Shown piece after piece: positions 1 through 13,639 of a stretch of 64,000 nt of DNA. The stretch covers positions 44,624,053 through 44,688,052 of the forward strand of contig NC_034410.1 of assembly GCF_002078875.1 (NCBI RefSeq), written 5' to 3'. The position numbers were made by a program, and so were the translations under genes. The notes beneath the pieces were generated by a model. It saw only the letters and a list, made by a program, of their open reading frames with translations, made no database searches and was not told the origin of the DNA. Every line of letters starts with the position of its first letter. Within the stretch, counting starts at the first letter, position 1. The DNA is from Numida meleagris (Eukaryota; Chordata; Aves; Galliformes; Numididae).

Positions 1-93
1 AAGAAAAGAAAAGAAAAGAAAAGAAAAGAAAAGAAAAGAAAAGAAAAGAAAAGAAAAGAAAAGAAAAGAAAAGAAAAGAAAAGAAAAGAAAAG
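1..93. repeat. (AAGAA)n pentanucleotide microsatellite
   Basis: The first 93 bases are perfect or near-perfect AAGAA units, truncated by the window edge, so the full length is unknown. The array directly abuts the 3' end of a reverse-oriented CR1, so it may have grown from the LINE tail or target site. Confidence 0.98.
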
Positions 94-290
94 TAGAATA
101 GAATAGAAGGGACCTTCAAAAATCATTTAGTCCAACTGCCTGATCACTTTAGGGCTAACCAAAAATTAAAGCATATTATTGAGGGCATTGTCCAAATGCC
201 TCTTGAACACTGACAGGCATGGGGCATCAACCACCTTGCTAGGAGGCCTGTTCCATTTGACTGCCTTCATGGTGAAGCGGGTAGAAATGT
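94..290 (-). mobile_element. CR1 LINE 3'-end fragment
   Basis: The segment reads as a reverse-complemented CR1 3' end: tagaatagaagggaccttca, then atttagtccaactgcctgat, then the caccttgctaggaggcctgt block. Similarity fades after about 290, where the sequence no longer follows CR1. It is an old, 5'-truncated copy. Confidence 0.8.
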
Positions 291-3200
291 TGTATACTTG
301 ATTTCAGACCTAACAATTTTAAGAGTGCACCCACAGCTCAACACTCCTGAAGATCTCTGAATATCAAGCAACTTTGCCCTCCCAAGACAAATATATGCAG
401 AACAGCATGAGGGTGCAGCATCTAAATGGCTTTGAAACACCTGGTCTCCCAATACCCTCATGCCCTTTTGCTAGGGTAGGACTAATACTTGGATAAATAT
501 TGCAACAGTTTCAAATCCCTAATTACAGATACATACCTGATAGATTCCAGAGCCCTAAAGCAGACACCACACTTAAAAATGATAGATACACATACAATGA
601 TATTTCCTGTTGGTATGCTTTGCTTTCTCCTCCTAAATCTCCTCTACTGTTAATATTGCCATTCTTCCACTACCTTCTTCTACCTCCATCCTTGTTTTCT
701 CTTCTCTGTTTTCTATTTCTATTTTTAATTCATATTCACTTGTCCGCTTTCTTCTTTCCGCTTGGTTCTACTCTTGACTATATACTGCAACAAAGAAAAC
801 AAAATATGAGGGGAAAAAATGAAATATTAAAAGTCTATTTAGCTTCTTGCACATCTCATGCTATTTCATACACGCAACCTCAGTTTATGGCTGGCCTTTG
901 ACTTGAGAAATACTGGTTTTATTTTGGAAAGAGAAAGTACTTTTCTAGTATACGTGGTTTTTGGGAAAATATTATCTGAGTGTACCCTGAAGGCTAGGAA
1001 ACCAAAGGCAAACAAAAAGAACCTCAAATTGATTATTTTTAAGTCAGAAGGCAAATAAAAAGGAAGTCCAAATTGATTATTTTTAAGCCACCCTCATCAC
1101 ATATGATTTTGGAACACTTAAGTTTGGCAATACTGTAACATGGATCAGGTGTGGTATTTGCCAAAAATCATTCTGAGCTTTCTCCATATGTTTGCTTCCT
1201 TTTCTACTTTTAGCCAGTAGCAGTGCAGGATTTTTCAAGACAGGCTGTTAAAACACATAGTCTGCAAATTAGCAAAACAGGAGCACGCACTCTGAAAATT
1301 GGCAAAATGGGGAATAGGGGAATTTCCTGATTCCCATGCTCCCTCTTGTCTTCACTCCTGGATGAGCATGGGCTTTGAGTCTGGCTCTGAAACAGCCTCG
1401 GTGCTCTGTCTCGTTCCTTGGACTGGTGTACTACACCTTAAAGCCTCCTCATACACCCTCTTGTTATCAGAGGTACCAACTGATGATAAAAATCAGAGGT
1501 ATTTTGACTATACAGGCAAGTAGTGAGGACTATTTGTCCTCAGACTTTCAGAGGTGAGAAGGGCAAATGCAAAGTCATAGCATCATCCTCCTGTTTTGGG
1601 GTGGGGGTCAGTTTCCTCTGCTTTGTTTTGCTCTGCTTTTAATAGACTTAACTACGCCTGAGAAATGTCTCAGCCTTAATAAGAAGCATTTCCAAACTTG
1701 ACCAGAACTTTATTGGTGTCTGGCAAAGTGCAACTCTCAATAGTATCATAGTTTATTATTTTATTAGGAGAGGGAGCAGAAGTATCAAAATATTATACAA
1801 GTGTGATGGTGCTCCCTGTTCTCAGACGTTTCCTTCTGTTTGTGTAGCTAAGGTGTCTGTAACCCTGGTATGTATCACACTATTTCCAGTCAGATTAACA
1901 CAAGATGTTCTGGAAATTCCATGGCATACTCCTCTCCGTGCAACTACTACTTTATTTTTCAATCATTTTTAGGCACAATGCCATCAATTCCATGCAGATA
2001 TAAAGCCTGGAAATCAGAATATGTGGAATCCATAAAGGAAATAGCATACAAAGAAGAAAAGCAGCTATTTACAATTACAGCAGTGGGGTTTTTCCAAGAA
2101 TTCCTGAATCTGTGTTTTCCTTTGCCCACGATGTTTTAGGCATCTGCGGTGGGCAGTTTGACGGATCTGAATTGGAATTACATTCAACACAGAAGAAACA
2201 GAAACAAGTGCAGAAATCTTGGCAGCACTGCTGCTGGCTCCTTGCTGGTGGCACAGATATTGAGATTAAACAGCACTGTAGTTCAGGACACAGTGAGTTA
2301 GTGTCGGCGCTTGGTCCCGTTACAGAATTCCCTCAGTCAGTGTGGCATCAGAATAGCAAGTTTTCAGAATAGCAAGTTCTCCTTATTGTGTTTTACACAC
2401 ACCTTATATATCCTTCACTCATAAGCAATAAATCCACTCACGGTTAATTATCCTCAAGTTCTTCACAACAACATAGATAACAAACAAAGGGTTGCTTAAC
2501 TGTCCCAGAAGTGACCACATTAGCTGTGCATACTAAAGAGTATTCTGTTTACACCGTAGCCCTGTCTCCAGACTCCGGAGGCCTCATAGAGATAAGATCT
2601 ACCAGAGTCTGTTGGGCTCTTTGTTGTTAAATCTCCCCCCACAAGTTAGGACCCAGTTGCTGACTGGGAGCCATGAAAGAGATTTGGCAATTCTTGTGCA
2701 AACTGAACTTACCACGAGGGTTTTGTGGGTGTCTTGCAGAGATGCACACTGCTATGAATATATGTATGAGGAAGCTGCACGTTTCTAAACTCCAGCAATG
2801 CTAGGAGAATGTAGATCCAAGTTCACCTTTCTGTAAGTGCATCATGCTCTTTCTCTACATTACCATCACTCTGTTCCTCAGCTATGTGCAGGCACAGCTG
2901 TCTCTTTCCTGAACCTTCTTGCCATTTGGAAGCTGTTGTGTTGCTGTATAAATGGGGATAAAACAGACTTGAAGCTTATCCTAGCACTCGCATGAACTGC
3001 ACAGGAGGATAAGGTGCTTAAAATCAGCAGTAATATCCTAGGGTGAAGGTTGCATCTAGGACCTGGCAGAACCTGACTTTCAAAGAAGCATCTTTTTGAG
3101 AGTCAGGGGGTCTTACAGATAGAGCCAAACTGTTAGAAAAATTCCTGTTAGTACATTCATTTGTCCAGTTCATAAATCTGCCTCTCCATTCTTCTAAGTG

Positions 3201-4290
3201 CCAAAAGCTATCTAGCCAGACATCCAGCTTTTACAAGACAGTCTAACAAGCTGTCTGGCTCAATTAGTTGAACTCTGATGGTGCTCCAGATTTTCAGTCA
3301 GCAAACCACTTTATAAGTAAAATATCTACTCACAGACCCCATTCCCTTCCGGTACCGGTAGCTTAATCTACCATGTATTAGCTTTAAAATGTGTTTTTTT
3401 TCTTTTCTGTGAACCACAAGAGAGAGCTTTGCAGTCCATCCACACACCACAGTTTCAGATCCTTGATTCCTCAGCCTTTATTTATTGGCCTTCTTCACTG
3501 CAAATGGTGTCAGTGATACTTTCTATAGTCTGGTTATGCATAACATGATGTGAAAAAAAGCTGCATACTTGGTATGACTGAGAAATTCTGAGTACAAAAG
3601 TACTCTTTGGGATTTCTTTAGCCTGAGCTCACTCTTTTCATGGATAATCCTGTAACAGGCTGTTCTCTATGATCACAGATATAAATGGCCCCACAGAAGC
3701 TGGAGTACTCGACTCTATTACCAGTTACACTGCACACGGTTATAACTAATTGCTGTTTCCATTATAACTTCTATTTTAAAGCTGGTATGGTGCAGTTAAA
3801 CAGAAGCAGTCCTTGTAAAAGCACGGTTAAGGCTTTTGATCAGTAAAGAGTAAAATAACTCTAGAATTCTACTAGAATTACAGATTTGTTGTGATGCCAC
3901 TTCCTAAAAATGGAAATGCTTAAGAAAGAAACTTTGTTTAAAACCAATTCTTCAAGATCTACTTTTGGCATGTATACAAAGGGATTCTCTTTCTTGGCAG
4001 ACAAGGGGCAAAGTAGCTTTCACCTTCCCGTCTTTCTATTCTCACTGCTAAAAGTGTCAGCAATGGACCCACGAGTGCTCCCAGGAACCTGGCTACTTTG
4101 GTAACGAAGCATGATTCTCATTGGTGATGAAGGCATTAGAAACACAGCCACATACGAAATGTTTTAAGGAACAAAATCCACCTAGGAAACAGAAGCCAAG
4201 AGACTCAAAATGAATAATTCCCTACTATTTCTTGTACTGTTTTCTTTTTCTGAAAGACTGTTATCCTTCCTCCGATAGTTCTCCCTTTAT
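291..4290. other. Intergenic, no gene recognised
   Basis: AT-rich single-copy-looking sequence. Short open frames on both strands have no recognisable domain and no splice context that I could tie to a gene. A small 16-bp tandem duplication is at 2,349-2,380. A TATA/AATAAA-containing stretch near 2,300-2,750 was considered as a possible solo LTR and not supported. Confidence 0.6.
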
Positions 4291-4296
4291 CTCTCT

Positions 4297-4334
4297 CTTT
4301 ATAGATGAACATACAGTTATGTTCATCTATAAAG
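4297..4334. repeat. Perfect inverted repeat (17-bp arms, 4-base loop)
   Basis: Positions 4,297-4,313 read CTTTATAGATGAACATA, and positions 4,318-4,334 are their exact reverse complement, separated by CAGT. Pairing stops at both outer ends (T opposite T). The stem is too short for a typical pre-miRNA. It is strikingly perfect for non-repetitive intergenic DNA. Confidence 0.95.
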
Positions 4335-5834
4335 TCTGTGAGTTCGTATCTTTGCACTCTCTTATAGCATTGCCCATGCAAAGCTTATTCAATTATCTTC
4401 TGGCCTGCAACTGAAAACTGATAGAATCCTGAGTCATGAAAAACAAAGAAAGAATGATAAATACACTATGGGAATGTAATGCTACTAGAGCTCTTACGTT
4501 TTCAAAACTTAATACATTTTGGCAGGGAAATTCAGTACAACCGTAGTGATTCATTTTTGTCTCTGTTCAGTTTTTGGAATTTGACTAAACCCTAGCAATA
4601 CTGCATGAATCCAAATAAGATGCTACTTCCATGTACAGTCTTTTATTACTTGACTAACTAATTTTGCATAAAACTTTGGCTAAATATATAGAGCATAACA
4701 CAACCACTCATCCTACATAAAGCAACTAACAGAGGAGAAAAGCTATTTTAAAATTAGGTGCACCAATTTAATACATTTTAGAGCAGGCCTTGTTTTCATG
4801 AACTTTACATTTTAATATGCTGCTTTTATGAGAGATAATCATCAGAATTACGTGGAAAGATGTTGTCAGAGTAACACATATAGTAAAACAATTCTCAAAA
4901 TACCAGTCAGTATTCTCACTTATGCTTTCTATTTGATTGTTAAAAGTCAATCTTGTTGACCCAGCAGTATACACTTGGCTTTGCAGCCACTGTTGCTGCT
5001 TAGTAATGTCTTGGGAAATCCTATACCTTTTAAACTTTATGCAAATCATCTAAAAGGAGCCAACTTTAACACTCAGGTTGAATTAGAAAATAGGAAAATA
5101 CACAAAGTAAGTAGTTTAAGGACAAAGTTGTCTCTAGCTAAAATGAAGCGTGAAGTCCTAGTGACATTATGAAAACACCAAACTGTACATTAAAATTCCT
5201 AAACATCGCTGCTATTCACAACAAGCCAATGAAAACATTTGTTATTTCTGTGTCTAAAAGTGAGTTTATAAGTTAGGAAAATGATGTCAGTGTAAAAGAA
5301 TTCCAAACTAATTTTATCTGATTGGCAAGGGAATTCAAGTACAGAGATATTAAATAAATATTTGACAGCACCATTCCATAGTATAATTTATTTCACATAT
5401 GCACTAAATTAAAACAAAACGTTTAAATGTTTTTATAAACTGCAAGCAATTTCCAGACAAACCACAAAGCGAGATGATGGCGATGGTTGCTATTGTGTAA
5501 TGGTGGAGAACCTTCTCACTCTTCCAAAGGTCATAAAGAGTTTTGAACAAATAATCAAAACCACAAGGCAAAGAAAGGTATGGCAGTTAGTTTTGACCTT
5601 CTAATGACAGAGAATTTAAATTTATACCACTGAGCACTTCTGCTAATGGAGGAGGAGGAATAAATGCTGAATGCCTAACCTTGTATCAGGAAAGACTACT
5701 GTTGTCATTAAGGAGCTCATAGTTTTGCCTGGATCTGGGAAAATTCATCCCAGTGTGACAAGCCTGTTAAGACCCTATTTGAATCTGTGATGTGTCTCAA
5801 TGACTGGTGATGAAATGTGTTTCTCACATAATGA
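4335..5834. other. Intergenic, no gene recognised
   Basis: AT-rich sequence with only short meaningless open frames. No RNA gene, repeat family or exon could be identified. Confidence 0.6.
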
Positions 5835-6606
5835 CCAATAGGTATCAGAAGAGGATGACACACAGAGAGACACTTAGCCCTGCTGAGAAGGACTTAGAGG
5901 TCCTGGTTAATGAAAAACTCAATGTGAGCCAGAAGCGTGAACTTGCAACCTGGAAGGCCAATGGTATCCTGGGTTGCATCAGAAAAGCAGTGGGCAGCAG
6001 AGCAAGGGAGGTGACTGTCTCCCTGTACTCTGCCCTCAAGAGGCTTCAGCTGGAGTACTGCATCCAAGCCTGGGGCCCCCAACACAGGAAGGATGTGGGG
6101 CTTTTGGAGAGGGTCCAGAGGAGGGCCATGAAAGTGATCCAAGGGCTGGAGCACCTCTCCTGTGAAGATAGGCTGAAGGAACTGAGCTTGTTCAGCCTGG
6201 AAAAGAGAAGGCTGTGGGGAGACCTCATTGCAGCCTTCCAATATTTAAAGGGAGTTTATAAACATGAGGCACAACAACTTTTTACAAGAGTAGATAGTGA
6301 TAGTGATAGGGGGAATGGTTTTAAACTAAAGGAGGGGAGATTTAGACCAGATGTCAGGGGTGAGTTTTTTACTGAGAGAGTGGTGAGGCACTGGCACAGC
6401 TGCCTAGAGAGGCTGTGGATGCCCCATCCCTGGAGGTATTTAAGGCCAGGTTGGATGGGGCCCTGGGCAATCTGATCTAGCACTTGGTCTAGCGGTTGGC
6501 AACCATGCCTGTGGCAGAGGAGTTGGAAATTGATGATCCTTGAGGTCCCTTCCAACCTAAGCCATTCTATGATACTATGAATCTGTGATTCTATGATTCT
6601 GTGACA
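5835..6606 (+). mobile_element. CR1 LINE, 5'-truncated, with residual 222-codon ORF
   Basis: An open frame at 5,807-6,475 encodes the C-terminal part of the CR1 reverse-transcriptase polyprotein. Recognisable blocks are [62 protein letters not shown] and [16 protein letters not shown]. The 3' UTR ends with the diagnostic ccttccaacctaagccattc followed by an ATTCTATG/ATTCTGTG octamer tail (6,560-6,602). The upstream endonuclease and palm domains are missing, so this is a dead 5'-truncated insertion. The frame is still open over the retained region, which suggests a fairly young copy. Confidence 0.95.
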
Positions 6607-9600
6607 AGAGGCATGTAAGAACTATTAGATGTGTTGCACAAGCAGATCTAGTGCTCAGAAATTCTTTAAGAGGAAACTGGGATACTGTGGACCATTTTTT
6701 ACTGTATGCTGCAAAGGGACTATGTTTTCATATTTACACTGTTTTGGAAAAGATACATCTAATTCAGTGGTTCCTAGCAAAGTAGACTTTCTATGAAAAT
6801 CTCTGTTATTCAAGATTCAAGCAAAGAAGGAAGAGTTTCACACCATCCCAAGGATACAGTGGAACATTTTTCATACTATAATTATTGGAACAGAAAATCA
6901 AACTGGTTTCAACTTTGTTGAAATGCTAGGGTCAAAGAACTGAAATTCCCTCAGACTGAAAGACTATTAATATAGAATTTTGATTAGAACTCCCATAGAG
7001 ACAATAAATACCTGCAAAAAGTTCAGCTATTTTTTATTCCAGAAGATTTATAAAGGGTAAAGTTCATAACTAATGAAGAAAAAAAATACAGGTAATACTT
7101 ATCTTAAATGAAAGCTTTACCTATGTGTACCATATGCTTTTAAAATACTACAATACTCTTAAAAGTTTTGGATATTAAATGCAAAACAAAAAGTACTCAG
7201 TAGTAGTTTCACTTACAAAAAAATAATCAAAAGATCTGTTCTTTTTTCCTCCATTACAGAAAAAGGAGGGGAGCTGCAGTCTTATATTTAACAAAGCCCT
7301 GAAGAAGTGAAATGGAAATGAAAGCTCAATTTGATTTATATAGTGAGATTAAATTCAGAATGACATTTTCTGGTTTTTTTTATAGTACATTTTATGTTTC
7401 TCCCTTCAGTTTCTTCCTTGGCTTACAGAGGCCTGGGTTATCTATTGATTATTCTACAAATCGCAAAACCTTAAACAACATTACATTAAAAATACTTGAG
7501 CTATGGAAAGGAAAAATCAAACAGACAGTATTGGAGGTTCTACATCAATCTTCACTCTTGATCTAATAATTCATATGTGAATATACACACTCTAGTCTTC
7601 TTGACGTACTTGCTGTCCTGTACACAGGGTCCTTTTCTCTCTAAACAGTGTTAATACAGAAAAATGCATTTGTTGTGAAGCTTCGTTCCAACACAATACA
7701 GACTCTGTATAGCACTTTGGCATTGTTCTGGATGAAAAGCATTACATGCACGTAAGCTATGCTATTACAAAAGAAAACAACAACAACAACAAAAAACAAT
7801 TAGGGAGATTAGAAAGTGTGAAAGAGAGAAGGAAAATATGGGTTTTGAAAGGGTATAGTGGTGCCGGGAAGTAAACATTTTATCTTCTCAGGCTTAGAGT
7901 GCCACATAATTGCCAGTGTGAAGTAGCTGCTCATTTCATTGATCGCTGAAAAAATAAATTCTCTTTGTGTACATGGATGTTCTGCTGTACTTTGGAATTA
8001 GCTACAATCCATGGCTATTGAAACACAAGCAATGACCTATTTTCCAGCAACATGCCGAAAGAGTCAGAAGGTTGACACCAAAATCAGTAGTTATTCAATT
8101 ATCTACCACCCTTCTTTCCAAAGGTCTTAATATCTTCTCTGGAAATGTCTCCTGTTTTAAAACCTTTGGCTTAATTGTACATGGATAGATGTTGCCTACA
8201 GAATCTTTATGGGTAAGCACCCCCAAATTGGGCACAGATTGCATACTACTATTGGATTTTTGTTTGTGTAAAGGTATCTGAATGACAAGAATGTTGGTAA
8301 ATTCATGTATAACTCATAGCAGAGGTTTCGACCATCTATAAGAAAACACCATGTCTTTTTTCAAACTACAGGAAAATTAACTTATCTTTATTTGTATGTC
8401 AGAGAATATGAACACATGGCATGGAGCTGTGGCTCCACTGAATGACTAAAGATTTTTTTAATAAAATAACATTGCTCAGGTATGCACCATTAAACAGCTA
8501 CTGTGCTGCTAATGTATTATCCCAAATTATGTCAGCTTACAGTGGTGAAATTTAACTAAAAATATTCAAGCTACCCGTATTTCTGACTGTACTTGGTTTG
8601 AGTTGAAATGTGACACATCCTGCTGTCAGACTAGGTTAAGTGCAAGTTCAGAGCTGATGATGTATAACACTTTTAGTTAAGACCAAAAAAAAGTATGTAG
8701 TCATTCTTCCTATATTCTACCAAAATAAATTACCGTTTTCAAAATAGGACTATTGAAAAATACAATTTCAGTAGGTGAAGGATTTTAACATTGGATGTAA
8801 AGGCAATTGCACTCCTTTCTCTGATCTTTAATTATACTGACTTTCTTCCAGCTTTACTTCCCTGATCACCTCCTGTTGTGACCCAAGTGCAGTGTTATGT
8901 TGTCCATCAAACTGGACTAAATTTTCCTTCTGGACTTACAGGGAGTGTAGGCTTCAATTCTGCTAATCTGCATGGTGCCTGGAGAATTGCGTTGTTTTGA
9001 ACTGAGGTTGTTTTACCACCTTGTGTTGCAAATGCCATTCTAAACAGTGCAAACATATATGTTGATTTGGCTTATTCAAGTCTTTCAACTCTCCAATGTT
9101 ATGCTCCAGTAAATTTTACCACAGAACCCTTGCAACAGGCATATCCCAGGCATCCAAAGCTTAATCCTGTACAGATATCCTTATACAAACATCTTGCCTC
9201 TCAGTATCATTTTGTAGCCCATTTTTGTAGCATGGAGTGGTCATTCTTGCTTTAAAGTGTCCTTTTCACTGAGCATTAGAACAAGCAAAGAATATGAGTA
9301 CAAAAAGGTAGATGGGTAAAGTCAGCAAATAGAACTGATAATGTGGACTTTGCCAGCAATTTCAGATTCCATGACATGCAACAGGAGTATAAAATTAAAA
9401 GATGCCTCAGCAAATGATTGTACCAAAGTGATCGCTGAGGGAAATTTTTAAGATAGTCACCGTCTCACACTTATCTCACTGAGCAAGGAGCCTGCTTCTT
9501 CTCATTCCTACAAAGGGAATAGACACCTTGTTTGTAGGCATAACACACAGAAGGCATGTACTTCTTACTGCATTCATTACACAAAGACTGCAGTCTGGCA

Positions 9601-12600
9601 GTATATGCAGCTCTAGATTAACTTATCTTTCTGAGAAGAAATTCCCTCTGTCTCATCCATCTGCAGGACACTTGGGACCATCAGCCTCTAGGACCATGTT
9701 AACAAAAGAGCTAACACTGAGTGAAAGAGGTGAAACAAAAACCAAGAGGCATTAACAGAATGCCATTAATCAAAGATTCCTCAATACATCTCTATTTGGG
9801 AGGCCTAGCCACCCATTACTCCCACTTTCTCTCAAGCACACATCAAGCAAGGTGCTGGAAGAATGGCAAAGAGCAGGTTGACACTTCAGTTCAGTAATAT
9901 TAAGAGAGCTGTAGAACTGGAGGGCTTCAGCTCAGTCTCCACATTGGGAAGCACAGTGAAAACAGTCCTGCCCGGAAGACCCAGACCTGGCACCTAGCAT
10001 CCGTATTGTCCATGGACTGAACTTACATTTCCCCTAATGGCAGATTACATTTGGGCTTTTTTAGGAACAACCCAGAGTATTTTTTTTGCCTTCTGTCCAT
10101 CACGGCACATCACTTCAATGGCAGACAGAACAGGCAGCAGCTGTGCAAGTGATGAGGAGCTCTCCATGCGCAAGATATACTTAAATCACATTAGCACAGA
10201 ACACAAAATGTTCATGGACTTCCAAGGAAATTATAAGCCATGCCATACCTTAACCCACTGAGATATGTGTCATCCTTCCAATGGACTTAATGAAATCAGG
10301 ACCCTGCCCCTAGACAAACTGAAGTATTGGTCCCATTCTCTAGCTATGAAGGATTTGCACTACTTGGGGTACACCGTATGTGTATTTGTTCTAATTCTGG
10401 GGAGTCTATTCCTGCAAAGAACTTGTTCTCCAGAAAATTACAACAGCATCACAATACCAGTACCAAAGATGTATGTATTGCGGTAGATAACCTCCATGAA
10501 AGCAGACAGCATTTCACTGATAATTTGTAGAAATCCCCCGGGGATTGCTTGGTTGCTTTCTGCATCATAAGAAGAAAAAAAATTAGAAGCGAAAGTCACA
10601 TTATGAATTCTTGAACTAATCTCACTGATGTCTGTAGAATTACAGTGGAGATTAATTTAGTTCTGTGCCAAGGAAAAAAGGAGCTGTTAAAAATGAAGAT
10701 ATGGATTTGGGTTTTTTTTGCCTGTTTTTATTTTTCTGGTAATGAAAAGACACAAAAACATATTCTGTGTGGACCTATAAATGGTCTTAATAACATATCC
10801 AATCTGAAATAAATACGATTCACCTTTCATAACTTACAATGCCTTTCACTAGTATGCTTATTACAACAGGTAATTGTAGAGTTGTCATGAGGATTTTGTC
10901 ACCATTTATTGTAAGCCAAAATAAAATTTATTTTTAAATCTAATGTATTCAACATTTAAAATATATTTCCTTCATAAAAATGCAGAGATTATGGAAATTC
11001 TCTAGAAATACAGTCTTGGCTTTGTTTTTACATGTTTTTCTATGCTATTGCACACTTATTTGGATATGTTATGGTATTTCCAATCAGCCATTAGTAATAG
11101 GTTTAGCAGTTGTTTCAACTTCCCTTAAAATTCTTATTCTCGTTTTTATTCCATAGAAGGCAATTCAGGCATCCATCTGCAAAAACTTGCTATTTGAAGC
11201 AATGCTTGCTATCATTAACAGCCCTCGTGAAATCACAGTAGCAAGTACTTTACCTAGTAATGGGAGTCTGGAGGATTGGAGCTTGGGTTGCAAGTGTTCA
11301 TTCAATTTTGGGAGGACATTCAGGCAACCCATGTTTCACACTACAACTGCATACCATGTTCTGTAACTCCTGGTTTCTATTTCTGTCGCTGCCTCTGACC
11401 AGCTGTATGTCCTTGAACATGTGCCATGCTCTCACTATGCTTCAATTTACCTAGATTTAGAACAGAAATAAAAACTGTCCCTGGGCATTTGAGAACATAA
11501 TGCCTCATTGGGTAATTTGAGAACTAACTGTGCCAGTGACAAAAGTACACTGAGGTCTTCAGTAGAAATGCACCCCTCTAAAGAGTTCATGAAAAGCAAA
11601 ATTTTCAAAAGGGACTTGTCCTACTCTTCATCTCTAAGAGGGCATCACATCTATAACTCCTACTTATAGTTTCTGTAGCAGCAGTATTTAGAGGTCCCAC
11701 TCAGAAGCCCATGAAACTAAAGGATGTTCTGGTAGCATTAATATTTGTACTTCATTTTGTCCATGTAAATGTGTTTATTTAAGGAATTTCAGGTTCCTTA
11801 TACAGTCAATAGGGAACAGGTGGATACCTTATTTCTCGCAGGTTATAATAAAGGAAATCTGTTCTAATTTAAGCAGCTAATTCAGATGCATAAAACCCAC
11901 TTGTATCCAAAACTGTGCACTGAAACAACTGAATACAAACAAAACAAAAGCCTCATGCATCCAGTTCAAATTGGTAATTTGGAAACATATCATCTCTGAA
12001 AGGATCAATGAACCTAAACCAACCAGAAAACAACATAAAATAAGTATCTATGCAATCTCTTCCCTACTGTGTTCTATCTTTTTGTTGGTGAGCCAGATGG
12101 GAAGGAACTCTCTTCATTTAAGTCTTATCCGAAGTCCAATATTTCACAATGTTTTTTTTTTCAAACGATCAAACAGATTTTTTACATTTAAGAAATCATA
12201 AATAAGAAATATATGATAATGGAAATGACAGAGTCATAAACTATCTGTTGTGTTAAAGCAAAAGCGTGTATTCCAAATTTAGAGAAATCAGACGTGCTGC
12301 CAAGTCATTTGGCCACAATCATTTTCATTCCCCGTTTAAAATTCTAGTATTCATATTCTCTTTTGCCTTAATCCAACAAAACCCCATTCAGGTTTCTGCC
12401 TGATGAGACAACACAGATGCAACGATTTTTAGCTTACCTGGCCAAAAACTAACTACATTAAAAAGCTTTTATTTCACATCTTCAAACTAACATTGTTAGA
12501 AACTTTCAGGATAAAATGTACAGTGCAAAATGGGCTTGTCAAACATCCTGCAATCTCAACTCAAACTCTACTAAATGTTAGCAATAATTTCAGTGCACCA

Positions 12601-13630
12601 ATCTGAAAATCTTTGGCAGATACATTTACGCAAATTAATATATGCATTCTCCAAAAACGCAAAGTTCAACAAAAAATTTTGGCAAAATGTCTTTAAGAAT
12701 TCACATTCATATCTTCTAGTGCGGGGCTTCCAAATGCCTGTAAATTGAAAAGAAAAAATAAGAAGCACAGCAGCACAGAATGTGAACAAAGGATTTTATC
12801 GCATTTTGTGAAGGGTATCCTATTCCATCACTGTTTCTGTCCTCCTAATATGTTTCATTCAAATGAAACAAATGAGAAGTAATTCAAAGGAATTTTAAAC
12901 CGTAAATTTCATTGGCATTAATGACACAGGTAGAAGATTAAGAGTTGTAATAAAACAGCACTCCACTTGTGAACTTTCCAAACTTTTATCAGACTAGTTT
13001 TCCTAAATAAATATCTTCTAATGGCAAATGTGATTGAAATTTCAACACTTCTTACTTCACGTATAAATTAAATTAAAAACATCTACACAGAAGTTCTTCT
13101 GTCAAAACTGTATGGCGAATGAAAATGAATCTGAAATTCTTCAAATGTACCACGTTAGAAGTATATATACAGAAAATTCTGCATTTGCATATGGAGAAAT
13201 TTCTGTAGCAGCTCTCAGACTTCATGCTTGCTGAACAACTTTGGTAAATGAAGATAACCAACTACATATGTCCTTATAGGACAGGTGCCACGGCTTATCA
13301 AGGTCTCACATACAGATAATAACTGCCAAACATTATTATTTGAGTGACTGTGGTAAAGTTCAAAGACTGTTACATCTGGTTGAATCTTTGTTCTTTGTTT
13401 GTATAGAGTAATTAACTGCCGCAAAAATTCACTTATGCATAACTAAGTTAAAAAGCAACTCTTTGAATTTTTCTGAAATAACGGGAACATAAAAGAAGGA
13501 CCAATCTTGACCTCTCAAAACTGAAAAAAAAATATGTTGAGAATATATTATAACAAAGTAGCTACACACATTCTCTTTCCTGACTGAAAATAATGTCTGA
13601 TGGACTCTCAGAAGATACCATAGTGATCAT
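6607..13630. other. Intergenic, no gene recognised
   Basis: About 7 kb of AT-rich sequence, with A and C somewhat favoured on the + strand in places. There are small low-complexity runs such as (AAC)n near 7,778-7,795. No exon, RNA gene or identifiable repeat family was found by reading both strands. Confidence 0.55.
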
Positions 13631-13639
13631 CTATTGGAC

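Noticed and set aside
500..901. 133-codon + strand open frame
   Set aside because: Product is Leu/Phe/Ser-rich from a pyrimidine tract; no domain, no splice or promoter context.
2300..2760. Possible solo LTR (TATA-like ttatatatcc, AATAAA, moderate GC)
   Set aside because: No clear TG...CA ends, no target-site duplication and no adjacent retroviral coding sequence. The signals are common by chance in AT-rich DNA.
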